64,000 nt of DNA from Bacteroidota bacterium. Its GTDB lineage: Bacteria; Bacteroidota; Bacteroidia; AKYH767-A; OLB10. The stretch spans positions 917,501-981,500 of the forward strand of contig JADJOH010000007.1 in assembly GCA_016713925.1 (NCBI GenBank). The letters are read 5' to 3'. Below are positions 50,724-60,870 of the stretch, one piece after another. A program made the translations under genes and the position numbers. Each line of letters starts with the position of its first letter. Within the stretch, counting starts at the first letter, position 1. The notes beneath the pieces were generated by a model. The model had not been told where the DNA came from. It worked only from the letters and a program-made list of their open reading frames with translations, and did not search any database.

Positions 50724-52103
50724 ATGGTTCCCAAAAGTATTTTACATTTATTTTCCAGAGCAGGTTTTGGAATGCCATTAACGGGTCTTCATCAAAATAG
50801 ATCTTTAAATCAATCTTATGAATGGTTGTGGCAGGATGCTGTTGATTTCACTCCTCTGCAGGTTATCGGTAAGGATGAAAAGTACACTACCCCTGATTTC
50901 ATGAATCCAAAAGTAGGGGAGGTGTTGTCACGGCAACAATTGATAAAAGACCTGAATTTTGCCTGGTTGAACAGAATGGTCTCGGGCAAGGCGGTGTTAA
51001 GAGAGAAAATGACCTTGTTTTGGGCGAATCACTTTGCCTGTCGTTCGGGGAATCCGTTATTCGCTCAGCAACTGAATAATATAATCAGGAAACATGCACT
51101 GGGTAATTTCAAAACGCTATTGCTGGAAGTTTCAAAATCTCCGGCAATGTTACAGTTTTTAAATAATCAACAGAATAGAAAAGCGCATCCCAATGAAAAT
51201 TTCGCTCGTGAAGTCATGGAGTTGTTTACATTGGGACATGGAAATTATACAGAAAAAGATGTCACTGAAGCAGCCAGAGCATTCACAGGTTGGACATTTA
51301 ACCGGGAGGGGATGTTTGAGTTCAGGGAGAGAATCCATGATGATTCCACCAAGGAGTTTTTAGGTAAGAGCGGAACATTTACAGGCGACGACATTATTGA
51401 GATTTTATTGAAACAAAAGCAAACAGCATTATTTATTACCGGTAAATTTTGGAAGGCTTTTGTAAGTGAAAAATTGGATGCGAATAGAATTAATCTTCTG
51501 GCAGAAAAATTTTATCAATCCGGATTTGAGATAGAGGTGCTGCTGCGGGAAGTGTTCCTCTCAGAATGGTTTTATAGCACAACCTATTATGGAGCACTTA
51601 TTAAATCTCCAATCGAATTGATGGTACCGCTCATACGCGATTTTAAAGTGGAATTTGCCAATCCAAATGTGGCCATCGGATTTCAGAAATTATTAGGCCA
51701 GGTGTTGTTCAATCCGCCGAATGTTGCGGGTTGGCCCGGAGGAAGAAACTGGATCGATAGTTCTTCTTTGTCCTTTCGCATGCGGATGGGACGTATCCTG
51801 TTGAATGATGAAATTCCGGATCAGTTGCCAAAACAGGAAGGAGATAATAATAATGCATTTGATGTTCAGTTGATCAGACCCAAACAAAAGAATGAAGCAA
51901 ATCTCATGCATTGCATTACGCATTTTAAAGAAGTGAAGGACGATCAGCTTTTTGATGCGCTCGCTCAATGGATGATGGCAGTCCCGGTTTCTCCTGCATT
52001 ACGGTCCCTGTTTCGACCCGTTTCATCAATTAATGACCGAAGTGTATATATAAAAGAAGTGTTGATGTATCTGACCACATTACCTGAATATCAGGTCGGC
52101 TAA
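50724..52103 (+). CDS. DUF1800 domain-containing protein
   Basis: The 459-residue protein has the DUF1800 hallmarks: HLFSRAGFGMPL at the start, REKMTLFWANHFACR, HPNENFAREVMELFTLGHGNYTE in part, AARAFTGWTF, and FNPPNVAGWPGGRNWIDSS. No signal peptide was seen. It is paired with a DUF1501 gene whose ATG directly follows its stop. Such pairs are common in Bacteroidota and Planctomycetes; their biochemical role is unknown. Confidence 0.92.
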   Translation: MVPKSILHLFSRAGFGMPLTGLHQNRSLNQSYEWLWQDAVDFTPLQVIGKDEKYTTPDFMNPKVGEVLSRQQLIKDLNFAWLNRMVSGKAVLREKMTLFWANHFACRSGNPLFAQQLNNIIRKHALGNFKTLLLEVSKSPAMLQFLNNQQNRKAHPNENFAREVMELFTLGHGNYTEKDVTEAARAFTGWTFNREGMFEFRERIHDDSTKEFLGKSGTFTGDDIIEILLKQKQTALFITGKFWKAFVSEKLDANRINLLAEKFYQSGFEIEVLLREVFLSEWFYSTTYYGALIKSPIELMVPLIRDFKVEFANPNVAIGFQKLLGQVLFNPPNVAGWPGGRNWIDSSSLSFRMRMGRILLNDEIPDQLPKQEGDNNNAFDVQLIRPKQKNEANLMHCITHFKEVKDDQLFDALAQWMMAVPVSPALRSLFRPVSSINDRSVYIKEVLMYLTTLPEYQVG

Positions 52104-53306
52104 ATGATGTATATAAACAGAAGAAAATTTTTAACGCAGAGTGCCCTCGCCTCCGCGGCGACATTAATCCCCGGATTTTTGAAGGGGTTTCCCGGTTTAA
52201 ATTTATCATCTTCCTCCGAAGAGAAAGTGCTGATCGTGATACAACTCTCCGGTGGAAATGATGGATTGAATACGGTGATTCCATTCCGCGATGACCTGTA
52301 TTATAGTTTGCGACCCGGCATATCCTTACCTGAGAAGGACATTATTAAAATAGCGGATAGTTCCGGATTTAATCCGGTGTTAAAAGATATGGAGCGGCTT
52401 TTTAAAGAGGGTGAAATGTGCATCTTAAATAATGTAGGCTATCCGAATCCCGACCGATCTCATTTCAGAGCCATGGATATTTGGCAGACCGGGAGCGAGA
52501 GCAATGAATATCTCAAAACCGGTTGGATCGGTCGATATCTGGATGCAAAATGTGACGGATGCGCTTTACCGCATACTGCTGTCGAAGTAGATGATTCATT
52601 AAGTCTGGCGTTAAAAGGCAATACTGTTAACGGATTCGCGGTTTCTCATCCGGAAAAAATGAATAAGGCATTGTCGGGAACACTCATCGGACAATTAGCC
52701 GATGTGGATCACCACCATCTGGAACAGGAACAGGTTTCCTATTTGTATAAAGTGCTTTCTGAGGCGAAGCAATCCGTGAACTATCTCTACAATAAATCAA
52801 GAATTTATAAAGCCAAGACTACTTTCCCGGATACGGCATTCGGAAAAGACCTGAAATTGATTTCAGAGTTGATCAGCAGTGGTGGGGAAACTAAGGTGTA
52901 CTATGTCTCGCTTAGTGGATTCGATACACATAACAATCAAAAGAATCAGCAGGAGCGCTTATTGAAGATCTATAGTGAAGGAATGGGGGCTTTGGCCGCA
53001 GAGTTAAAAGTTTCGGGCAAATGGAACAATACCCTGATCATGACCTTTTCGGAGTTCGGGCGAAGAGTGGAACAAAATGCCAGCGGAGGAACAGATCATG
53101 GAAAAGCCAATTGCGTTTTCCTGAATGGCGGGGCATTGAATAAACCGGGTATGTATAACGAGATGTCCTCTTTGTCAATGCTGGATCAAGGCGATTTACA
53201 GTATACGATCGACTTTAGAAATATCTATGCAACCCTCCTTGAAAAATGGCTGAAAGCCGATGCGTCAACCATTCTGAATAAGCGTTTTGACCTGTTGAAA
53301 ATTTAA
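52104..53306 (+). CDS. DUF1501 domain-containing protein with Tat signal
   Basis: The 400-residue protein begins with a twin-arginine signal (NRRKFLTQSALASAATLIPG). The sulfatase-like DUF1501 fold shows VIQLSGGNDGLNTVIPF, DRSHFRAMDIWQTG, SLSGFDTHNNQ and TFSEFGRRVEQNASGGTDHG. It is predicted to be folded in the cytosol and exported. It is transcribed with the DUF1800 gene with no spacer. The ATG at 52104 or the one at 52107 can be the start. Confidence 0.92.
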   Translation: MMYINRRKFLTQSALASAATLIPGFLKGFPGLNLSSSSEEKVLIVIQLSGGNDGLNTVIPFRDDLYYSLRPGISLPEKDIIKIADSSGFNPVLKDMERLFKEGEMCILNNVGYPNPDRSHFRAMDIWQTGSESNEYLKTGWIGRYLDAKCDGCALPHTAVEVDDSLSLALKGNTVNGFAVSHPEKMNKALSGTLIGQLADVDHHHLEQEQVSYLYKVLSEAKQSVNYLYNKSRIYKAKTTFPDTAFGKDLKLISELISSGGETKVYYVSLSGFDTHNNQKNQQERLLKIYSEGMGALAAELKVSGKWNNTLIMTFSEFGRRVEQNASGGTDHGKANCVFLNGGALNKPGMYNEMSSLSMLDQGDLQYTIDFRNIYATLLEKWLKADASTILNKRFDLLKI

Positions 53307-53390
53307 GTGGATGGAAAGTAGAATTTCCTCGTTAAATTCTGCCGTTCAATTATTGATATTTTATATATCTTAGCCTTTCAATATTAAATT

Positions 53391-53789
53391 ATGATACTTC
53401 AAGATATTAACTGGGCCGGATTTTTTTGTTCAGCGTTTCTGGCGATTGTGTTTCTCCAATCGGGAATTGATAAGATGATTAATTACAAAACCGAATCAGG
53501 ATGGATAAGGCAGAAATTTGTTAAAAATGCTTTATATAGCTATGTGGGATTTTTGTTCATCTCCCTCACCGTTTTTGAACTCATCAGTGGTGCATTGTCC
53601 TTTATTGGTGCCATTCATGTGTTGATAAGCGATAATCCATACATCGCCCGTTGGGGAGCCTGGTTTTCTACACTCACCATGATCATGTTGATTTTCGGTC
53701 TACGGGTTACAAAGGATTATTCCGGTGCGGCTACTCTGGTTCCTTATTTTATCGCGGGAATAATCGGCTTATATGCTCTGGCTGCTTAA
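53391..53789 (+). CDS. DoxX family membrane protein
   Basis: The 132-residue protein has four membrane segments and the DoxX-type start FFCSAFLAIVFLQSGIDKMI. DoxX-like proteins are small quinone-related membrane proteins of uncertain function. It may be read with the DUF1800/DUF1501 pair (85-base spacer). It converges with the S8 protease, three bases apart. Confidence 0.8.
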   Translation: MILQDINWAGFFCSAFLAIVFLQSGIDKMINYKTESGWIRQKFVKNALYSYVGFLFISLTVFELISGALSFIGAIHVLISDNPYIARWGAWFSTLTMIMLIFGLRVTKDYSGAATLVPYFIAGIIGLYALAA

Positions 53790-53792
53790 AAA

Positions 53793-55466
53793 CTAAAGTC
53801 GGATTAACTTGATTGAATTTACTGAAAACTCATCATTGATTTCAATGATGTAGCAGCCATTGGAAAGCTCCGGAGTCAATTGTAGCTGATTGTATGCTCC
53901 GTTAATCACATTGAAATTATTTTCATAAGTCAAACGGCCGGTTAGATCGAATATTTTCATCGTTGCCTTTGTTGCTCCCCCAGACGCATAATACAAAAGG
54001 GTAAGAGGAGTATTTCCCTGCCAGGGATTCGGGAATGCATGAAGAATAATATTCGAAGGAATTGAATATTCTTCCAGATCTAGAAAACTATTGGCCAGTG
54101 AGAAGTTAGGAATGCCATAGCCTAATAAAGTATCCGGGTTAGAGAATTGGCTCGCACTTCTTTTTACGACCCGAATGATGTCCATATTACCCTTTTGAGG
54201 CCAGGCCTGCCAAAGACATGCAACAGCACCTGCCATCACCGGTGAGGAAAAGGACGTGCCATTTCCCTGCACAGCCTGATTGCTACTGTAAGGGGAATAC
54301 AACCAGGTTCCTTGCCCCACAGCAGCAACATCCGGCTTCACTCTGCCATCAGCAGTTGGACCATTGCTACTGAAGTTGGCATAATTCCCGGATTGATCCA
54401 CAGCTCCTATAGAAAGAATAGAATCTGCATCAGCAGGCGCACTGATATAATTCCAGGAAGAAGCTCCTTCATTGCCTGCACTGTTTAATACCACCATTCC
54501 TTTTTTAGCCGCTATATCTGCAGCTATAGTGGAAGGATTCAGGTCACCGTTCATGTCCGCGTAAAAATGGTTTTGTGTGGAATCATCAAAGCGGGTATAT
54601 CCCAATGAACTATTAATAATATCCGCACCGGCGCTATCCGCAAATTCTGCTGCTACTGACCAGTTGTATTCTTCAATGATATATTCTGAATTGGCATCTT
54701 CTGAACGTAGTAAAATAAAATCCGCATCGGGTGCAGTACCAATCAATGTGTCGGGAACATAGGCGGCAATGCAGGAGAGCACCGCAGCACCATGATAATG
54801 GTCGTCATATACATCCGTTTCATTATCTACAAAATCCCATGTGTATTTGATCTGATTGTTTGTGAATAGGTGATTAAAGCAAGTCATTAAAGGGGCATCC
54901 AGAAATCCCGCATCCAGCACTGCAATCAACACGCCTGTCCCCGTGTATCCGGCATTGTGCAGTTGTGTCAATCCTAACATGTTTACCTGATCATAACCAA
55001 AGCCATAACTCAGCGAACTTGTTGAGGTGGTTTGTGACGATCGCATGGTACTCTTCGTCATCAGCTGTTCTTTGCCAAATTTCGGGTCATTATCTGAAGG
55101 AGCAGCAATTCGTCCAACGGTGGTAGTTGAAACAACATATGGCAATTGGTTGATAGCAGCCAGTACAGAAGGGTTGGCCGTTTGAATAATGACCGCATTG
55201 AACCATTTACTCGTATTCAATATTTGTGCACCGGTATTCATCACGCCTTGCACGTAGGATGGATTCACGGGCAGATCACTACTGTCAATGGAAATACTTT
55301 GCAAATTCCTGCGGTCGATGGCACGTTGAGAAAGAAACTGTGAAGGATTGGAAATAGAGTAAGGTGAATTATTCTTATCTGAAAACAGAATCACATAGCG
55401 ATCCTGTGCTTTTGTAATTTGTGTCAGAAGCGAGATCAGACTAAGAATAATCAATTTGAATTTCAT
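53793..55466 (-). CDS. S8 family serine peptidase (subtilase), T9SS cargo
   Basis: The 557-residue protein has a signal peptide (cleavage after ITKAQ), a propeptide-like region, and the subtilase domain. The catalytic set is D185 (IAVLDAGF), H225 (DDHYHGAAV), S405 (GNGTSFSSPVMAG) and the oxyanion N332 (NSAGNEG). The C-terminus from HAFPNPWQGNTPLTL to SIKLIRL is a T9SS sorting domain. It is a secreted endopeptidase. Its ATG overlaps the stop of the upstream lipoprotein gene by four bases. Confidence 0.93.
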   Translation of the reverse strand: MKFKLIILSLISLLTQITKAQDRYVILFSDKNNSPYSISNPSQFLSQRAIDRRNLQSISIDSSDLPVNPSYVQGVMNTGAQILNTSKWFNAVIIQTANPSVLAAINQLPYVVSTTTVGRIAAPSDNDPKFGKEQLMTKSTMRSSQTTSTSSLSYGFGYDQVNMLGLTQLHNAGYTGTGVLIAVLDAGFLDAPLMTCFNHLFTNNQIKYTWDFVDNETDVYDDHYHGAAVLSCIAAYVPDTLIGTAPDADFILLRSEDANSEYIIEEYNWSVAAEFADSAGADIINSSLGYTRFDDSTQNHFYADMNGDLNPSTIAADIAAKKGMVVLNSAGNEGASSWNYISAPADADSILSIGAVDQSGNYANFSSNGPTADGRVKPDVAAVGQGTWLYSPYSSNQAVQGNGTSFSSPVMAGAVACLWQAWPQKGNMDIIRVVKRSASQFSNPDTLLGYGIPNFSLANSFLDLEEYSIPSNIILHAFPNPWQGNTPLTLLYYASGGATKATMKIFDLTGRLTYENNFNVINGAYNQLQLTPELSNGCYIIEINDEFSVNSIKLIRL

Positions 55467-56155
55467 AGGGTATAGGAGGTTAACTTTTCAGTATAGATGA
55501 ATCCGGAAACAGTGTCGCCGGAAATGAAATTGAACTCAACGAATGAATTCAACCGGTAGTACATTCCAATATTCGCTGCGTATTTCTCAAGGTCATTTCG
55601 GTCATTGAGTAAATTTCCGGGTTCATCATCCTGATTAACGGTAGATGTTTGAGTGAATTGAAGCGAATAGGATGACCCACCAACATTGCAGGTCGTGTAT
55701 TCAAATGTTTTTTCGCCGAGTGCATTATAGGCATTTCCATTCCAGTTGACACCGGTAGAGCAGGGGAAGGTGAGTTTCAGAATACGGATATTGTCTTCCA
55801 CATTTTCAGCCGTGGTGTTGGTGCGTACCGCCGACCAAACCTTATAAATTATCCAATTCCCGCTTAGGTCCTTTCGGAAACGCTCTATGCGCTGAGCTGT
55901 TCTTCCCTGGTTGTCGATGAAATCTCCGGCTATAGTTTCCTTTAATTCATAACTGACCGTGTCATGCACTCCCGTAAATGGATCCCAATATACTGAGTCC
56001 ACCTGATAATAACGTGTCATTCCCGAATCAACAGGAAAATATTCCCAGCCGGAAATGACTACCGGGGAATTCTGACCTCCATCATCGTCCTTGCTACAGG
56101 AGTTCAATAATAGTGCAAGGGAAATCAGAGCGGTGTACTTGAGTACGGATGTCAT
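55463..56155 (-). CDS. Lipoprotein of unknown function
   Basis: The 230-residue protein has a lipoprotein signal with lipobox LLNSC (cysteine near residue 20) followed by SKDDDGG, a pattern of Bacteroidota outer-membrane lipoproteins. The mature part contains WEYFPVDSGMTRYYQVDSVY and many beta strands. I do not recognise a named domain. It is coupled by a four-base overlap to the S8 protease gene, which suggests a joint role at the cell surface. Confidence 0.75.
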   Translation of the reverse strand: MTSVLKYTALISLALLLNSCSKDDDGGQNSPVVISGWEYFPVDSGMTRYYQVDSVYWDPFTGVHDTVSYELKETIAGDFIDNQGRTAQRIERFRKDLSGNWIIYKVWSAVRTNTTAENVEDNIRILKLTFPCSTGVNWNGNAYNALGEKTFEYTTCNVGGSSYSLQFTQTSTVNQDDEPGNLLNDRNDLEKYAANIGMYYRLNSFVEFNFISGDTVSGFIYTEKLTSYTL

Positions 56156-56194
56156 GAGCGTAAGTTTAGAACTTTTTTACGATTTATTCATGAA

Positions 56195-57301
56195 TTAGTT
56201 CAAAGATTTTTTGGTCAATTCAATGAATCCTCCGCCAACTACATCGTCGTTTTCGTAGAACACAGCACTTTGCCCGGGGGCAACCGCCTTTACAGGAGAA
56301 TAGAACCCTACTTCAATACGTGATCCATGCTGGGTCACATTTCCCATGGTACCCGGATCTTTATAACGGATCTTTGTCAATACTTCAAGGTCATCAGGAA
56401 GCTGATCATATTTGACCAGATTTACATCTCTCACCCACATTTTCTGCTGCTCCAGATCTTCGATATCTCCAAGTACAACTGTATTTGAATCTGGAATGAT
56501 CTCGGTAACATACAAGGCAGAACCCACTGCGATATCAAGTCCTTTCCGCTGTCCGATGGTGTAAAAAGGGTACCCTCGGTGTTTGCCAAGGATATTTCCG
56601 TTCTTGTCAATAAATGAACCTCCTTCCAGTTTATCTTCCAGATCCGGAACCCGGTGCTTCAGGAAGGACCGATAGTCGTTGTCAGGGATGAAGCAAATTT
56701 CATAACTCTCACTTTTATTCGCGAGATCGTGCAAACCCATATCACGGGCCATTTGCCGGATCACACTCTTCTCATAACCCCCAATAGGAAAGAGTGTGCG
56801 GGAGAGGCATTCCTGCGTCACACCCCATAAAACATAACTCTGATCTTTACCGGGATCCAATCCTCTGGAAATCACAAAACGTCCATTTTCTTCTCTTACT
56901 TTCGCATAATGTCCGGTGGCGATATGATCACATTTTAACATATCCGCTCTTTTTAAAAGTGCTTCCCATTTGATATGCGTATTGCACATGACACAAGGAT
57001 TCGGTGTTCGACCTGCCAGGTATTCATCTACAAAATTGTCAATCACCGATTCTCCAAATTCTTCCCGTATATCCAGAATATAATGAGGAAACCCATATTG
57101 GACAGCAATACTTCGTGCATCATTGATGGAGTCGAGGCTACAGCATCCGGTTTCCTTTCCGTTTTTTCCGGCTCCGGCATAGTCCCAGGTTTTCATGGTT
57201 ATTCCTACCACCTCATAACCCGCCTGATGTAAAAGTATGGCAGCAACGGAACTGTCGATCCCTCCGCTCATGGCCATTAATACTCTCTTTTTAGTAGTCA
57301 T
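56195..57301 (-). CDS. mnmA: tRNA-specific 2-thiouridylase MnmA
   Basis: The 368-residue enzyme makes 2-thiouridine at wobble U34 of Lys, Glu and Gln tRNAs. It shows the PP-loop MSGGIDSSVAAILL, the catalytic Cys region NPCVMCNTHIKW and the second Cys in SYEICFIPD. The tRNA-binding C-terminal barrel follows (GQRKGLDIAVG, APGQSAVFYENDDVVGGGFI). I chose the ATG at 57301, since the longer start at 57313 lies inside a TATATTTG element. Confidence 0.95.
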   Translation of the reverse strand: MTTKKRVLMAMSGGIDSSVAAILLHQAGYEVVGITMKTWDYAGAGKNGKETGCCSLDSINDARSIAVQYGFPHYILDIREEFGESVIDNFVDEYLAGRTPNPCVMCNTHIKWEALLKRADMLKCDHIATGHYAKVREENGRFVISRGLDPGKDQSYVLWGVTQECLSRTLFPIGGYEKSVIRQMARDMGLHDLANKSESYEICFIPDNDYRSFLKHRVPDLEDKLEGGSFIDKNGNILGKHRGYPFYTIGQRKGLDIAVGSALYVTEIIPDSNTVVLGDIEDLEQQKMWVRDVNLVKYDQLPDDLEVLTKIRYKDPGTMGNVTQHGSRIEVGFYSPVKAVAPGQSAVFYENDDVVGGGFIELTKKSLN

Positions 57302-57310
57302 AACTACTTG

Positions 57311-57318
57311 CAAATATA
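57311..57318 (-). promoter_or_regulatory. -7 promoter element of mnmA
   Basis: The reverse strand reads TATATTTG, nine bases before the ATG at 57301; it overlaps the alternative start. Confidence 0.5.
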
Positions 57319-57378
57319 GGCAAAAAGAAATGTATGCTCAATGTAAAGTATTGATAGTGTATGGTTTAAAATTTACGG

Positions 57379-59154
57379 CTAGTTGTTCAGTGTATTAAAT
57401 TGAATTTCAAATAGTTTTTTATAATGGCCGCTTTTCTCCAATAGCTCTTTATGTGAACCGCTTTCCATGATCTCCCCATGATCCATGACCATAATTTTAT
57501 GAGCGTTTTGTATGGTTGCTAATCGATGCGCAATGACAATAGAAGTCCTTTTTGAAGTGATGTTTTCCGTTGCTTTAGTAATAAGGTCTTCCGTTTCAGA
57601 ATCTACATTGGCAGTGGCTTCATCCAGGATTAAGATGGAAGGATTGTAGGCATAAGCTCTGATAAATGAAATGAGTTGTCGCTGACCGGTCGATAATACA
57701 CTACCGCGTTCCTGGACGACGAAATGATATTTTTCAGGCAATTGCTCTATAAAAGCAGAAGCGCCCAGTTTAATGGCTGCCTCGTGCACTTGTTTTTCTG
57801 ATATTGAACTATTGTAGAGTGTAATGTTGTTCATTACCGAATCTGAAAAGAGGAACACATCCTGTAGCACCATACCGATATGTTTTCGTAACAGATGAAG
57901 TTTGTATTCTTTGATGTTTACATGGTCAATCAAAATCTCTCCTTTGCTGACTTCGTAAAACCGGTTGAGCAGATTGATAATGGAAGATTTTCCTGCTCCT
58001 GTGGCACCCACCAGGGCGATGATTTCTCCGGGTAAGATTTTAAAACTTATTCCCTTCAAGACCCAATTGGCTTCCTCCGGTTTTTCCTTATCAAAATCAT
58101 AGGCAAACCAAACATCTTTAAACTCAATATAACCTTGTATTTTTTCCGGGGCGCGTTTTCCTTCATCTACTGTTACTTCTTCTTCATCCAGCACTTTGAA
58201 AATGCGTTCTGAACTCACCATTCCCATTTGTAAGGTATTGAACTTATCAGCCAGCTCCCGTATAGGCCGGAAGAGCATATTGATGTACATGATAAAGGCG
58301 ATGAGATTTCCAAAGGTGACTTCTTCTCTGATTACGCCTCCCGCTCCCCACCAAACAATTAATCCAATGGAAACTGCTGAAAGTATTTCTACCACAGGGA
58401 AGAAAATAGAATAATACCAAACCGAACGATTATTCGCTTTACGATGCAGGTGATTGATGGCTTTGAACTTGCTTAATTCTTCTTCCTGCCTCCCAAAAAC
58501 CTGCACCATTCTCATTCCGGTAAGATGCTCCTGTACAAAGGTGTTGAGGGCCGCTACCTGCGTACGAACTTCACCAAAAGTTTCCTTGATTTTATTCTTA
58601 AAAATATTGGTCGCGATAAAGAGCAATGGAATGGTAGAAAGACTGATCAACGCCAATCTCCAGTCCACGATAAACATAACGGTGATGATGACTGTCAATT
58701 GAAGGAAGTCGCCTATAATGATAATTAATCCTTCCGAAAAAATATCGGCAACCGTTTCCATATCTGATACACTTCTGGTCACGCTGGTGCCTATGGGCGT
58801 TTTATCGAAGAAACGCAAATTGAAACTTTGCATTTTTTCAAAGAGCGTATTTCTGAGATCCCGAATGACTTTTTGTCCCAGAAGATTGGTGTTCCACGAA
58901 TGAAAAAATTGTAAAAAGGATTGCAGGATCAGGACGCCAATCATGCCCATACTCATCCATATGATTCCCTTAACATTTTCGCCGGCGATATAATGATCCA
59001 GTATTTGTTGCGTCATTAATGGTCTTACCGGACCCAATAAGGAGAGTGCAATGGTCAGCAAAAGTGCCGACCTGAAAATCTTCTTGTAGGGCGACGCATA
59101 TCGGAATATCCTTTTTAATAAATTACCATCAAAGGCTTTTCCGGCTGTACTCAT
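57379..59154 (-). CDS. ABC transporter, fused permease and ATPase (MsbA/lipid-exporter type)
   Basis: The 591-residue half-transporter has six membrane helices (about 25-320). The ATPase follows, with Walker A GATGAGKSS, signature LSTGQRQLISF, Walker B ILILDEATANVDS and the H-loop IVIAHRLAT. Its type I exporter layout suits export of lipids, drugs or peptides as a homodimer. Its ATG overlaps the truA stop by four bases, so the two are coupled. Substrate unknown. Confidence 0.92.
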   Translation of the reverse strand: MSTAGKAFDGNLLKRIFRYASPYKKIFRSALLLTIALSLLGPVRPLMTQQILDHYIAGENVKGIIWMSMGMIGVLILQSFLQFFHSWNTNLLGQKVIRDLRNTLFEKMQSFNLRFFDKTPIGTSVTRSVSDMETVADIFSEGLIIIIGDFLQLTVIITVMFIVDWRLALISLSTIPLLFIATNIFKNKIKETFGEVRTQVAALNTFVQEHLTGMRMVQVFGRQEEELSKFKAINHLHRKANNRSVWYYSIFFPVVEILSAVSIGLIVWWGAGGVIREEVTFGNLIAFIMYINMLFRPIRELADKFNTLQMGMVSSERIFKVLDEEEVTVDEGKRAPEKIQGYIEFKDVWFAYDFDKEKPEEANWVLKGISFKILPGEIIALVGATGAGKSSIINLLNRFYEVSKGEILIDHVNIKEYKLHLLRKHIGMVLQDVFLFSDSVMNNITLYNSSISEKQVHEAAIKLGASAFIEQLPEKYHFVVQERGSVLSTGQRQLISFIRAYAYNPSILILDEATANVDSETEDLITKATENITSKRTSIVIAHRLATIQNAHKIMVMDHGEIMESGSHKELLEKSGHYKKLFEIQFNTLNN

Positions 59155-59921
59155 TTGTTAAAAGGGAATACACGTTTTCCATTGAAATAGGGGTACGATA
59201 CTTCCTCTAAAAAGAGTCCTTGCGGTGGTACTGCCTGACCTGCTTGCTTCCGGTCTCCACTACGTAGTATATCCGCAAACTCCTGCTCACTGATTTTTCC
59301 CATTCCCACTTCCAAAAAGGTGCCCACCATAGCTCTCACCATCCCTCTAAGGAAACGGTTAGACGTAACAGTGAAACGAAGCCATTTCCCTTCCTTTATC
59401 CATCGACATTCCTGAATATGACAGTTGTTGGTAAGTTGCTGTCCACCGCTTTTGCTGAAACAGGAAAAGTCTTCGCGATCAAGGCAAAGACGCGCTGCAT
59501 TATTCATTATTTCAATATCCGGCTGAAGGTGTTGAAACCAGCCATACTCGTAGAGAAAAGCATCCGGCTCCTGTAAGATATAGTAGCTGTAGGATCTCTG
59601 TGTGGCATCAAACCGCGCATGTGCCTCACGACTTACATGAATAAGTTCAAAAACCCGGATATCGGCGGGAAGGACTGCATTTAACTGAATGGTGATGTGG
59701 GCCGGATCTTTCAGTTCTTCTATTAAATCAAAGTGGGCAAAGAATTGAGTTGCATGGACTCCGGTATCTGTCCGGCCACTACCAACTGTTTCAACATCTT
59801 GCCTGCAAATGGTCTTTAAAGCCTTGTTCAACCGCTCCTGAACGGTATCTGCATTCGGCTGCAATTGCCATCCATGGAAATGTGTTCCCTTATAGGAGAG
59901 ATGAGCGAAATACCGGGGCAT
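59151..59921 (-). CDS. truA: tRNA pseudouridine(38-40) synthase
   Basis: The enzyme has 256 residues from the ATG at 59921. It carries MPRYFAHLSYKGTHFHGWQ, the catalytic Asp in GSGRTDTGVHA and the late segment RFLRGMVRAMVGTFLEVG. A TTG six bases earlier lies in the TATCTTTG element and is not used. It modifies the anticodon arm of tRNAs. It is cotranscribed with the ABC transporter. Confidence 0.95.
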   Translation of the reverse strand: MPRYFAHLSYKGTHFHGWQLQPNADTVQERLNKALKTICRQDVETVGSGRTDTGVHATQFFAHFDLIEELKDPAHITIQLNAVLPADIRVFELIHVSREAHARFDATQRSYSYYILQEPDAFLYEYGWFQHLQPDIEIMNNAARLCLDREDFSCFSKSGGQQLTNNCHIQECRWIKEGKWLRFTVTSNRFLRGMVRAMVGTFLEVGMGKISEQEFADILRSGDRKQAGQAVPPQGLFLEEVSYPYFNGKRVFPFNK

Positions 59922-59924
59922 GCA

Positions 59925-59932
59925 CAAAGATA
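59925..59932 (-). promoter_or_regulatory. -7 promoter element of truA
   Basis: The reverse strand reads TATCTTTG, only three bases before the ATG, so the mRNA should start at or next to the A of the start codon. Confidence 0.5.
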
Positions 59933-60030
59933 GTCAGTACAAAAGACAAATAGATTGTAATAAAGGCTGAAACTTCGAACATTTCTTTTCGTATTAACCA
60001 CTAGTTTGTAATCAAATAAATAGCTGCAGT

Positions 60031-60870
60031 ATGTATCAACCATGGATGCCGAAATGGGTAAAACAACATTACATTAGTTATAATTCCGTAGATGATATTC
60101 CGGTGGAAATCATTGAGAGAATTAAAGATGGTTTTTCCCGTCAGAATTCAAAAAATCCTCTGGTGAGTATTGTAGTAATTGCTTACAATGAAGAGAAAAC
60201 GATTTTAAAATCACTTTCTTCACTGGCGGCCTTGAATACGGAATATCCCGTGGAAGTCATTGTAGCCAATAATAACTCCACCGACCGTACGCAGGAAATT
60301 TTGGACCGCTGCGGTGTTAAATCGGTTTTTCAGCCCTTGCAAGGTGTAGGATATGCCAGAGATGCGGGTTTACAAATGGCAAAAGGAAAGTATCATTTAT
60401 GCGCTGATGCCGATAGTATTTATCCTCCGGATTGGGTACATCAGATGATTGCACCTATGGAGCAGGGAGAAGCTATTTGTACGTATGGTCGTGTCTCCTT
60501 CCTTCCTGACGGTAACATGTCGAGATTCAGTCTCGCATGCTATGAGTTCTTTAAAGATATCGCCATTGGTCTGCGTGCTATTAACCGTCCGGAATTAGTT
60601 GCCGGTGGAACAAGTCTTGCCTTCTATACCAGAATGGGAAAACAAATCGGCTGGAGAACGGATGTGAGAAGGGGAGAGGATGGCCAAATGGTTTTAGCCA
60701 TGAAACGTTTTGGAAACGTGAAAATGATTAAATCGGGAAGTTCAAGAATCTGGACTACTGCGCGAACATTAGATATGGATGGTCAGCTGCATCAAATGAT
60801 CTGGAAAAGGGTGAGAAAGGAAATATCGCGCTTGCATTTTTACTTCACCACTTCAAAGCAAAACGCCTGA
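60031..60870 (+). CDS. Glycosyltransferase family 2 protein
   Basis: The 279-residue protein has a GT-A fold: VSIVVIAYNEEKTILKSLSS, NNNSTDRTQEILD, the DxD-like CADADSIYPPDW and WRTDVRRGEDGQMV near the acceptor site. There is no C-terminal membrane helix. It probably works in surface polysaccharide or lipid glycosylation; donor and acceptor are unknown. It ends exactly against the convergent tpiA gene. Confidence 0.88.
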   Translation: MYQPWMPKWVKQHYISYNSVDDIPVEIIERIKDGFSRQNSKNPLVSIVVIAYNEEKTILKSLSSLAALNTEYPVEVIVANNNSTDRTQEILDRCGVKSVFQPLQGVGYARDAGLQMAKGKYHLCADADSIYPPDWVHQMIAPMEQGEAICTYGRVSFLPDGNMSRFSLACYEFFKDIAIGLRAINRPELVAGGTSLAFYTRMGKQIGWRTDVRRGEDGQMVLAMKRFGNVKMIKSGSSRIWTTARTLDMDGQLHQMIWKRVRKEISRLHFYFTTSKQNA

